From positions 1 through 5,579 of the forward strand of contig WRKA01000122.1 of NCBI GenBank assembly GCA_009778265.1: a stretch of 5,579 nt of DNA, written 5' to 3'. The notes beneath the pieces were generated by a model. That model ran no database searches. It was not told the DNA's origin and saw only the letters and a program-made list of their open reading frames with translations. The position numbers were made by a program, and so were the translations under genes. Source of the DNA: Methanomassiliicoccaceae archaeon. GTDB taxonomy: Archaea > Thermoplasmatota > Thermoplasmata > Methanomassiliicoccales > Methanomethylophilaceae. Shown one piece after another: positions 1 to 5,162 of the stretch; the stretch's first letter is position 1; the number at the start of each line of letters is the position of its first letter.

Positions 1-753
1 ATCCTCAGGTCGTCCCTGGAGAATGCACAAATGCCTGTGATAACGGACCAATACGTAAGCGGATGGGTCCTGAAGAATTCTTCCGCCGAACTGTACGTCA
101 CCGCAGCCGTTACCGACGGCGGAATGCTGACGTATCAGTGGTACGGAAGCGGCGACGGTACGGATTTCGGACCGATAAGCGGAGCGGTCTCCGAAACATA
201 CGATGCCCCCACCGGCACGATAGGATGGCGGTACTATTACGTCATCGTCACAAACACCATAGATGACAATTATGACGGCGGAATAAAGACGAAGGAAGTG
301 AAAAGCGATGTGATCGCGCTGAAGGTCAACGATGCCGCGGCGGTGGATGCGGATGTGCCCGATATCACATCGCAGCCTGTGGGCGGAAGTGTTAATCAGA
401 ATGCGGTAAAGGTCCTGACCGTGGAAGCGAGTGTCACCGACGGAGGAACGTTAACGTATCAGTGGTACTCCATCGATACACCCGTTGCTGGAGCGACCGG
501 TACGTCGTACACCGTTCCGACCGACGTCACCGGAACGTTGTATTATTATGTCGTTGTAACGAACACCAACACCGGCGCGGACGGAAACAACACGGCCGCG
601 TCCACGAGCAAGATCGTGATGATCAAGGTCACCGACACTCCGGACAACGATGACAGCGGAGGTCTGCCCCTGGCCCTGATAGCCGGTGCGGCGATCGCGG
701 CGATAATAGCGATCGCGGCTGTCGTTTACTACCTTTTCATCAGGAGACCGTGA
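1..753 (+). CDS. C-terminal part of an Ig-like repeat surface protein with membrane anchor (5' end outside window)
   Basis: Reading frame 1 is open from the first base, so the ATG at 31 is probably internal and 250 residues of a larger protein are visible. Two Ig-like/bacterial-surface repeats lie in tandem. Each has a TDGG-x-LTYQWY core (YQWY at visible residues 45-48 and 153-156, exactly 108 residues apart) and a later YYYV-[IV]-VTNT strand. The second repeat starts with a DITSQPVGGS linker. After an Asp-rich spacer (DNDDSGG) comes one hydrophobic segment of about 22 residues (near 222-247) ending in Arg-Arg-Pro, a C-terminal membrane anchor with the repeats outside. Such proteins are common, often very large, cell-surface or adhesin-like proteins in gut Methanomassiliicoccales. 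The ligand is unknown. Coding and topology are secure; the binding role is inference. Confidence 0.85.
   Translation: MLRSSLENAQMPVITDQYVSGWVLKNSSAELYVTAAVTDGGMLTYQWYGSGDGTDFGPISGAVSETYDAPTGTIGWRYYYVIVTNTIDDNYDGGIKTKEVKSDVIALKVNDAAAVDADVPDITSQPVGGSVNQNAVKVLTVEASVTDGGTLTYQWYSIDTPVAGATGTSYTVPTDVTGTLYYYVVVTNTNTGADGNNTAASTSKIVMIKVTDTPDNDDSGGLPLALIAGAAIAAIIAIAAVVYYLFIRRP
130..468 (+). repeat. Tandem Ig-like repeat signature, 324-nt period
   Basis: The 15-base string acgtatcagtggtac occurs at 130-144 and again at 454-468, both times encoding the TYQWY core. The 324-nt (108-codon) period equals one Ig-like repeat unit. Outside this core the two DNA copies have diverged much more than the protein pattern, so this is an old duplication held by selection on the fold rather than a recent copy. 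More units probably lie upstream of the window. Confidence 0.7.
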
Positions 754-790
754 CACTCAGAAGATACCGTCACGGCATCACTCTTTTCCT
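748..790 (+). terminator. Putative terminator of the surface-protein gene
   Basis: A perfect 7-bp inverted repeat, CCGTGAC (748-754) and GTCACGG (769-775) with a 14-nt loop, overlaps the stop codon. It is followed by the T-rich stretch ctcttttcct (781-790). A further T-run lies at about 808-812. Hairpin plus T-rich tract at a gene end suggests termination, though archaeal RNA polymerase mainly needs the oligo-T. Confidence 0.5.
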
Positions 791-853
791 ATCATCGGAC
801 GGAGGTCTTTTTACCTATATACGTTCATGAACATTTTCCGAATATGACCGTAA

Positions 854-863
854 ACGATATTAA
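854..863 (+). promoter_or_regulatory. Possible TATA box for tRNA-Leu
   Basis: The A/T-rich stretch acgatattaa is centred about 29 nt before the mature 5' end of the tRNA, which fits an archaeal TATA box with a very short pre-tRNA leader. A second TATA-like stretch, ctatatac (815-822), lies further upstream beside the palindrome GTTCATGAAC (823-832). The choice between them is not settled by sequence alone. Confidence 0.35.
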
Positions 864-887
864 CGGACGTATTATTCAACGGGTCGT

Positions 888-974
888 GTGGGGGTAGTCA
901 AGCTTGGCCAACGGCGCAGGACTTAGGATCCTGTCCTTAGTGGTTCGGGAGTTCAAATCTCTCCCCCCGCACCA
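888..974 (+). tRNA. tRNA-Leu (anticodon UAG), CCA encoded
   Basis: The full cloverleaf folds by hand. Acceptor strands are GTGGGGG (888-894) and CCCCCGC (964-970) with one T-G wobble at pair 2. U8-A9 follow at 895-896, then a D arm (897-915). The anticodon stem is CAGGA (917-921)/TCCTG (929-933) around loop CTTAGGA, with TAG at 924-926. A long variable arm (934-946) marks class II. The T arm is GGGAG (947-951), TTCAAAT, CTCTC (959-963). The discriminator is A971, with CCA encoded at 972-974. Anticodon UAG plus the long variable arm and A73 identify leucine. No intron is seen. The T-run at 994-998 can serve as the terminator. Confidence 0.96.
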
Positions 975-993
975 TAATTATCTTTATGACAAA

Positions 994-998
994 TTTTT
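994..998 (+). terminator. Oligo-T terminator after tRNA-Leu
   Basis: Five T residues lie 20 nt after the encoded CCA. Oligo-T is sufficient for archaeal RNA polymerase termination. Its position before the arsR TATA/operator region supports reading 975-1045 as non-coding spacer rather than as the 5' end of arsR. Confidence 0.4.
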
Positions 999-1007
999 AC
1001 GGCAAAC

Positions 1008-1029
1008 TATATGAGCAAATACTCATATA
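1008..1029. promoter_or_regulatory. ArsR/SmtB-type operator overlapping the TATA region of arsR-zntA
   Basis: TATATGAG (1008-1015) and CTCATATA (1022-1029) form a perfect 8-bp inverted repeat around CAAATA. This closely resembles the imperfect repeats bound by Zn-sensing ArsR-family repressors such as CzrA, NmtR and SmtB (ATATGA...TCATAT type). The left arm also contains the best TATA-like element (actatatg, about 1006-1013), placing transcription start near 1035, just before the ATG at 1046. Binding would therefore block TBP/TFB, giving autorepression relieved by metal. Confidence 0.75.
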
Positions 1030-1045
1030 TACACACGGACGGAAC

Positions 1046-1354
1046 ATGAGAAAGGAATTGGATCACGAAGAGCTGTTCGAATTGGAAGAGATATACAAAG
1101 CGTTCGGCAGCATGCCCCGCTTAAGGATACTGATCAGATTGAGAGAGGGCGAAGCGACGGTCGGCGAACTTACGGAGGCGGCGGGGCTGAGCCAATCGGC
1201 CACCAGCCATCAGCTTAAAGAATTGAGAATGAAAAATATCATTAAAAGCAGAAAGAACGGGCTCAATATTTTTTATTCGCTGCGGGACTCGCATATTTTC
1301 AGGATGATAGAGAGCGGAATGGAACACATAAAGGGGGAGCAGTGCGATGAGTGA
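1046..1354 (+). CDS. ArsR/SmtB-family metal-sensing transcriptional repressor
   Basis: A 102-residue winged-helix repressor that should control the efflux ATPase it overlaps. The N-terminal helix is followed by AFGSMPRLRIL, then the helix-turn-helix (about residues 37-62: VGELTEAAGLSQSATSHQLKEL, the ArsR signature S-x-S-x-x-SxHL-like recognition helix) and a basic beta-wing (KSRKNGLNIFYSL). In the last helix D81-x-H83 and H94, with ten residues between the histidines, match the alpha5 Zn/Co site of SmtB/CzrA; E98 or C100 may be the fourth ligand. The Cys-x-Cys alpha3 site of Cd/Pb sensors is absent. An in-frame ATG at 986 exists, but starting there would put the operator and T-run inside the gene, so 1046 is preferred. 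The stop overlaps the ATPase start by 8 nt. Confidence 0.88.
   Translation: MRKELDHEELFELEEIYKAFGSMPRLRILIRLREGEATVGELTEAAGLSQSATSHQLKELRMKNIIKSRKNGLNIFYSLRDSHIFRMIESGMEHIKGEQCDE
1333..1339 (+). promoter_or_regulatory. Ribosome binding site for the ATPase, inside the arsR 3' end
   Basis: GGGGGAG sits 7 nt before the ATG at 1347. The overlapping ATGAGTGA (start of the ATPase, stop of arsR) suggests translational coupling of repressor and pump. Confidence 0.55.
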
Positions 1355-3257
1355 CTGCGGCTGCGACAGCTGCCACGTTACCGAAGAGAAAGAAAAGGAC
1401 ATCAGACCTTTTCTCGCAAGATTGGCAACGGCGCTGATCCTGATCGCCGTCCTTGCGTTCGCCGACGTTCCTTTTTATGCGAACGTTATAGTTCACGTGT
1501 TCGCTTACTTCCTGGCGGGATTTGAAGTCGTCCGCAGCGCTGCCGTTAACATAACCCGGGGAAGGATATTCGACGAGAACTTCCTGATATGCGTGGCGAC
1601 CGCCGCCGCTTTTTCTATCGGCGATTATACGGAGGCCGTAGCGGTCATGATCTTTTTCGGGATAGGCGAGCTGCTGCAGGGCATGGCGGTCGCCAGATCG
1701 AAAAAGCACATCAGAGAGCTGATGGACATACGGCCCGACAGCGCGACCATGAAGAACGGGGAGAAGGCGGATCCGAAAGATGTGAGAAAAGGCGATATAA
1801 TAGTTGTGAGGCCCGGAGAAAGGATACCCTTGGACGGTGTTGTGACGAAAGGAACATCATTCGTCGACACCAAAGCGATCACCGGCGAATCGTTACCGCG
1901 GAGTGTCGGAGAGGGCGACGAGGTCCTGTCTGGAACGGTGAACAGGGACGGAGTGCTTGAGATAAAGGTACAGAAAGAATTCGGAGAGAGCACCGTCGCA
2001 AAGATACTCGAACTCGTGGAGAATGCGGCGGATAAAAAATCCAGATCGGAAAAGTTCATCACAAGATTCGCAAAGATATACACGCCGGCCGTTGTCCTTG
2101 CGGCGGTCGCGGTCGCGGTGCTTCCGCCGCTCCTGAACTTCGGCGGCTGGGACGAATGGATATATCGGGCCATAACATTCCTCATAGTCTCCTGCCCCTG
2201 CGCACTGGTCATTTCGATCCCCGTGAGCGTGTTCGCCGGCATCGGAGGGGCGGCACGGAACGGGATCATGATAAAAGGCGGCAATCATCTTGAAACGCTC
2301 AATGATATCACAACGGTCGCGTTCGACAAAACGGGGACGCTCACCGAGGGCGTTTTCGAGGTCGGCGATATCGTTACGGAAGGGATCTCCGCTACGGAAC
2401 TTCTTGAACTTGCGGCGATCGCGGAGCAGCACAGCACACATCCGATAGCCGTATCCGTACTTTCCCATTACGGAAGGGCCGTGGAACGGGAAGCTGTGAT
2501 CAGAGAACTGAGCGGACACGGGACGATCGCGGAATTTGATGACGTGACCGTCCACGCGGGCAACAGGAAATTGATGGAGAGCATCGGGATCGCCGAATTA
2601 CCGGTCTTCCCGCAGACGGCGGTCTACATAGCGCTGAACGGAAGATACGCCGGCTGCATCCTTATTTCCGACAGGATCAGAAGAACTGCGGAACGGGGCA
2701 TCGCGGAACTGCGGTCCGTCAACATCACAAGAACGATCATGCTGACCGGGGACAGCGAAGTGATCGCGAGTAACGTGGCATCGGAATTGGGTGTAGACGA
2801 GTACCGTGCCGACCTGCTGCCGCAGGACAAGGTCGCGGAGTTCGAAAGGATCAAAGAGAGATACGGTAAGACGATGTTCGTGGGCGACGGTATCAACGAC
2901 GCACCCGTGCTTGCGCTCGCGGACCTCGGAATGGCCATGGGCGGCATCGGCAGCGACGCGGCGATAGAATCGGCGGACATAGTGCTGATGGATGACGATA
3001 TCGGCAAGATCGCGACCGCTAAAAGGGCGGCGAATAAAACTCGGAAGATAATACGGCAGAACATCGTTCTCGCGCTGGGCATCAAAGCGGGCGTGATGGT
3101 GCTCGCGTTCCTCGGCCTCACATCGTTATGGATGGCGGTCTTCGCGGATGTCGGCGTGGCGCTGCTCGCGGTGCTGAATGCGGCACGCTGCCTTCGGGTG
3201 CCTCCTTCCCCGTATCCGAGGACGCGGGGCCCGGAGGACGGTACGCATACGGTATAA
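1347..3257 (+). CDS. P1B-2 type heavy-metal (Zn/Cd/Pb) exporting ATPase, ZntA/CadA-like
   Basis: A 636-residue inner-membrane pump that exports divalent soft metals using ATP. In order: a short Cys-rich N-terminus (C4-x-C6-x2-C9-H10) in place of the usual HMA domain, two to four membrane helices (about 22-110) with E108 in FGIGE, the actuator domain with TGES (179-182), the metal-transport motif SCPCALV (CPC 283-285), phosphorylation site DKTGT (D327), the nucleotide-binding HP (365-366), LTGDS (466-470), GDGINDAP (513-520), and the last two helices. K580 and D601 are 21 residues apart as in E. coli ZntA (K693, D714), which points to the Zn/Cd/Pb subgroup rather than the Cu pumps. A 19-residue Pro/Gly-rich tail (618-636) follows. 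It overlaps arsR, so the pair is an operon. Confidence 0.95.
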   Translation: MSDCGCDSCHVTEEKEKDIRPFLARLATALILIAVLAFADVPFYANVIVHVFAYFLAGFEVVRSAAVNITRGRIFDENFLICVATAAAFSIGDYTEAVAVMIFFGIGELLQGMAVARSKKHIRELMDIRPDSATMKNGEKADPKDVRKGDIIVVRPGERIPLDGVVTKGTSFVDTKAITGESLPRSVGEGDEVLSGTVNRDGVLEIKVQKEFGESTVAKILELVENAADKKSRSEKFITRFAKIYTPAVVLAAVAVAVLPPLLNFGGWDEWIYRAITFLIVSCPCALVISIPVSVFAGIGGAARNGIMIKGGNHLETLNDITTVAFDKTGTLTEGVFEVGDIVTEGISATELLELAAIAEQHSTHPIAVSVLSHYGRAVEREAVIRELSGHGTIAEFDDVTVHAGNRKLMESIGIAELPVFPQTAVYIALNGRYAGCILISDRIRRTAERGIAELRSVNITRTIMLTGDSEVIASNVASELGVDEYRADLLPQDKVAEFERIKERYGKTMFVGDGINDAPVLALADLGMAMGGIGSDAAIESADIVLMDDDIGKIATAKRAANKTRKIIRQNIVLALGIKAGVMVLAFLGLTSLWMAVFADVGVALLAVLNAARCLRVPPSPYPRTRGPEDGTHTV

Positions 3258-3278
3258 AGATCAGAAAGAAATTAAAGA
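3253..3278 (+). promoter_or_regulatory. Possible internal promoter for mntP
   Basis: TATAAA (3253-3258) includes the ATPase stop codon, and a second A/T-rich element, gaaattaaag, lies at 3269-3278. Their centres are about 47 and 29 nt before the mntP ATG, so either could drive a short-leader or leaderless transcript. The 45-nt gap is too short for a yybP-ykoY manganese riboswitch. Read-through from arsR-zntA is equally possible. Confidence 0.35.
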
Positions 3279-3302
3279 CCCTAAGGGAATGGCCCGGATG
3301 CA

Positions 3303-3872
3303 ATGGGACCGATAGAACTCTCGATCTTAGCTTTGGGTCTGGCGATGGATGCTTTCGCCGTTGCGATCGGTCTGGGATTGGGGATGCGAAAGGCGACCGT
3401 AAAAAAAGCCCTGACCGTCGGTCTGTACTTCGGTGTGTTCCAGGCGGTGATGCCGCTCGCCGGATATTTTGCGGCGAGGACGTTCGCCGATGATATTGAA
3501 AGATTCGACCATTGGGTCGTCTTTGCGCTGCTTCTTTTCCTGGGCGCGAAGATGATCGCCGAAGGCCTCGGAAAGGATGACGGAGAACGAACGGAAACAT
3601 CATTAGAACCTAAAAAGATGCTTCCCTATGCCGTGGCCACAAGCATAGACGCGCTGGCCGTCGGTATATCGCTTGCATTCCTTAAAGCGGATATCCTCTC
3701 CGCCGCGGCGATCATCGGCATCATAACGCTGGCGCTTTCGATGATAGGAGTGAAGATAGGCAACATCTTCGGTCTCCGCTTCAGGTCCGAAGCGGAGATC
3801 GCCGGAGGCGTGATACTCATCCTTATCGGTGTGAAGATACTGCTTGAGCATCTTGATATCCTTGGTCTCTGA
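3303..3872 (+). CDS. mntP: MntP-family manganese efflux pump
   Basis: 189 residues, the usual length of the MntP (DUF204) family, whose E. coli member exports Mn2+ across the cytoplasmic membrane. The protein is an inverted repeat of two three-helix halves. Each half opens with the family acidic motif: LAMDAFAVAIGLGLG with D16, and ATSIDALAVGISLA with D116. D16 matches the essential Asp of E. coli MntP. The charged loop KDDGERTETSLEPKK (91-105) separates the halves. Later SEAEIAGGVILILIG is also typical. The ATG is preceded only by weak ribosome-binding sequence (ggatg). Its place 45 nt behind a Zn/Cd ATPase suggests a shared metal-detoxification unit. The transported ion is inferred from the family; Zn or Co cannot be excluded. 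Confidence 0.92.
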   Translation: MGPIELSILALGLAMDAFAVAIGLGLGMRKATVKKALTVGLYFGVFQAVMPLAGYFAARTFADDIERFDHWVVFALLLFLGAKMIAEGLGKDDGERTETSLEPKKMLPYAVATSIDALAVGISLAFLKADILSAAAIIGIITLALSMIGVKIGNIFGLRFRSEAEIAGGVILILIGVKILLEHLDILGL

Positions 3873-3903
3873 ACTTCCGGTATCGTCATTAACGGCGGTA
3901 TTG

Positions 3904-3948
3904 ATAGAAAAAGAAGTTTGGATAAGAAGCGTTCAGTTCCTGAACGCT
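3904..3948 (-). terminator. Hairpin between convergent mntP and speD-like genes; likely speD-side terminator
   Basis: AGCGTTCAG (3928-3936) and CTGAACGCT (3940-3948) form a perfect 9-bp hairpin with a 3-nt loop. It covers the stop codon of the minus-strand gene. Read on the minus strand it is followed by a pyrimidine-rich tract with five Ts (complement of 3904-3917). On the plus strand no T-run follows, so it is better placed to end the minus-strand transcript, although the stem itself is symmetrical and could protect both 3' ends. Confidence 0.55.
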
Positions 3949-4355
3949 ATTGAATATTCCATCGTCTTTCCGCCGAAGTATTTCTTACAGAACTCGGCGG
4001 TCTTCTTCGGAGGGAATTCTCGGCATGAGAAAACGTCGATGAACGCCCGGTCCGTGATATCAGCGAAATGACCGGATATCAGCGATGTTTCGATCAGCTG
4101 TACCAAGGAATAACCCGCGACCTTCTCGTTCTCTCCGAACTTCACGACTATCGGGTCCTTGAATCTTTTCATGTTTATGTATTCCGCAAGATCGATCGCG
4201 AACTGCGTTATCACTTCTTTGCTTGTGATCTTCGCCGGATCGCATCCTCCGATGTCCACGGATACCATCAGGCCCCATTCCCCGTCGTTCTTGTATCGAG
4301 CCATGATGTCTTCATCGCTCATCACTGCTCCCGATTTAGGACTCATACTGTACAC
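3933..4355 (-). CDS. Divergent SpeD-family pyruvoyl-dependent decarboxylase (S-adenosylmethionine decarboxylase-like)
   Basis: 140 residues from the GTG at 4355. The family makes an inactive proenzyme that cuts itself before a serine, which becomes the catalytic pyruvoyl group; classical members make decarboxylated S-adenosylmethionine for spermidine. Aligned without gaps to the Thermotoga enzyme around the cleavage site, the serine at S91 (in ETSLISGH), S83 eight residues earlier, H96 five later and C111 twenty later match its S63, S55, H68 and C83. The residue before the serine is Thr instead of Glu, and HTWPE has become HFADI, so the substrate may differ. Start choice: GGTGAT (4362-4367) lies 6 nt before this GTG and 15 nt before an ATG at 4346, while the ATG at 4409 falls in the probable promoter. 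That longer form would be 158 residues. The family is firm; the substrate is not. Confidence 0.82.
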   Translation of the reverse strand: MYSMSPKSGAVMSDEDIMARYKNDGEWGLMVSVDIGGCDPAKITSKEVITQFAIDLAEYINMKRFKDPIVVKFGENEKVAGYSLVQLIETSLISGHFADITDRAFIDVFSCREFPPKKTAEFCKKYFGGKTMEYSIAFRN

Positions 4356-4361
4356 TTTCAC

Positions 4362-4367
4362 ATCACC
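4362..4367 (-). promoter_or_regulatory. Ribosome binding site deciding the speD-like start
   Basis: On the minus strand GGTGAT exactly matches the archaeal anti-Shine-Dalgarno complement. It is 6 nt before GTG 4355 and 15 nt before ATG 4346, and lies downstream of ATG 4409, arguing against that upstream start. Confidence 0.5.
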
Positions 4368-4389
4368 ATTTTCAAATGCGGTGGTCCGC

Positions 4390-4423
4390 CTTTGAAAGTA
4401 TATCGACATTTAGTATTTCAAAG
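4390..4423. promoter_or_regulatory. Inverted repeat around the TATA-like element of the speD-like gene
   Basis: CTTTGAAA (4390-4397) and TTTCAAAG (4416-4423) are perfect 8-bp inverted arms around an 18-nt spacer. The edge of the spacer holds the minus-strand TATA-like sequence gatatac (4398-4404). A TATA centred there predicts a start of transcription near 4375, about 20 nt before the GTG start. The arms could be a repressor site for a dimer spanning roughly two to three helical turns. No regulator is identified. Confidence 0.45.
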
Positions 4424-4536
4424 TGTCCCGACAACAAATACATATCGCCGTTAATAGATACTTTTTTCAGTATGCTGGCGGACATTATTGTAGAGATGAT
4501 TACAACCTATTCCGTAACGGAGGAACGCGTCCCGTC
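4424..4536. other. Spacer between cobA and the speD-like gene
   Basis: A/T-richer than the flanking genes, with no clear terminator for cobA. A run of six As on the minus strand (complement of 4462-4467) points the wrong way for cobA termination. A 37-codon minus-strand reading frame (4372-4485) crosses it but has neither a good ribosome binding site nor the GC-ending codon use of its neighbours, so I treat the stretch as non-coding. Confidence 0.4.
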
Positions 4537-5082
4537 TCAGCTCTCTATGCCCTTTCTCGATCCGATGCCTTTGTCGTACGGGTGTTTTATCATTCTCATT
4601 TCCGTCACCAGGTCCGCATATCCCATGATCTCGTCGGGCGCATAACGCCCGGTGAGCACCACTTCCACGTTCGCGGGACGTTCGTTCAGAATTCGTATCA
4701 CTTCGTCCGCGTCTATCAGCTTCCAGCCCATGGCCACGTTGATCTCGTCCATAATGAAAAGATCGTATCTTCCTGAATAGAGCATCTCCTTCGCGATGCT
4801 CAGCGCTTCCCGGGCCGCGGCGATATCGTTCTGTTTTATGTTCTCAGGATCTACGAGATGAGAGAGACCGCACGGCATCAGCGTAAAGTTCTCTAATCTT
4901 TTTGAGATCACATATTCACCCGAATCCCGTTCGGGTTTCATGAACTGTATCATTCCGACGGAAAGTCCGCTGCCCAGCGCGCGCAGCGATAAACCGAGCG
5001 CCGCCGTTGTCTTGCCCTTCCCGTTCCCCGTGTACACCTGCACCAGGCCCAATCTCTCTTTAATGCTCTTGTCCGCCGTCAT
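4537..5082 (-). CDS. cobA: Corrinoid adenosyltransferase (cob(I)yrinic acid a,c-diamide adenosyltransferase, CobA/CobO/BtuR type)
   Basis: 181 residues, the family's usual length. It transfers the adenosyl group of ATP to the cobalt of Co(I) corrinoids in the cytoplasm, a step of adenosylcobalamin synthesis and salvage. Near the N-terminus is LVQVYTGNGKGKTTAALGL with the inverted-orientation P-loop GNGKGKT (19-25). Further family blocks are MIQFMKP (44-50), the DEIN of the Walker B region (112-115), VVLTGRYAP (141-149), DLVTEM (157-162) and the C-terminal KHPYDKGIGSRKGIE (166-180). The ATG is preceded immediately by GGTGAT with no spacer, and a TATA box sits 26 nt upstream, so translation is probably leaderless. 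No cobalamin riboswitch fits in the 80-nt upstream gap. Corrinoid dependence suits a methylotrophic methanogen, but that link is inference. Confidence 0.95.
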   Translation of the reverse strand: MTADKSIKERLGLVQVYTGNGKGKTTAALGLSLRALGSGLSVGMIQFMKPERDSGEYVISKRLENFTLMPCGLSHLVDPENIKQNDIAAAREALSIAKEMLYSGRYDLFIMDEINVAMGWKLIDADEVIRILNERPANVEVVLTGRYAPDEIMGYADLVTEMRMIKHPYDKGIGSRKGIES

Positions 5083-5103
5083 ATCACCGTGTAATCGGCG
5101 CCG

Positions 5104-5113
5104 TAATAAATAA
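5104..5113 (-). promoter_or_regulatory. TATA box of cobA (leaderless)
   Basis: On the minus strand TTATTTATTA is centred about 26 nt before the A of the cobA ATG at 5082, the spacing expected when transcription starts at the start codon itself. Confidence 0.5.
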
Positions 5114-5126
5114 GTGTTCCAGAAGA

Positions 5127-5136
5127 TTTTTTTATC
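5127..5136 (+). promoter_or_regulatory. TATA-like element of the DUF362 gene
   Basis: tttttttatc is centred about 31 nt before the ATG at 5163, so the transcript would be leaderless or nearly so. It is back to back with the cobA TATA box in an 80-nt divergent promoter region. Confidence 0.4.
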
Positions 5137-5162
5137 CTGTTGTGTGTACGTGATATCAGCAT

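Noticed and set aside
823..832. Palindrome GTTCATGAAC upstream of the tRNA
   Set aside because: A single 10-bp palindrome in an A/T-rich spacer is weak; no second copy or regulator supports it.
888..974. tRNA intron or split tRNA
   Set aside because: The anticodon stem and seven-base loop are contiguous and no bulge-helix-bulge is needed.
986..1045. N-terminal extension of arsR from ATG 986
   Set aside because: It would encode protein across a tRNA terminator T-run and a perfect operator, and the helix organisation of the family starts after M at 1046.
1625..2284. Long minus-strand open frame of 219 codons inside the ATPase
   Set aside because: It is antisense to a fully conserved ATPase; the translation is Ser/Ala/Thr-rich with no family motif, as expected for a shadow frame.
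3258..3302. yybP-ykoY manganese riboswitch before mntP
   Set aside because: The gap is only 45 nt and lacks the paired aptamer structure.
4423..4776. Plus-strand open frames opposite cobA
   Set aside because: They overlap conserved cobA codons and show no recognisable motifs.
5083..5162. Cobalamin riboswitch before cobA
   Set aside because: The region is too short and no B12-box-like sequence is seen; the TATA position predicts a leaderless message.
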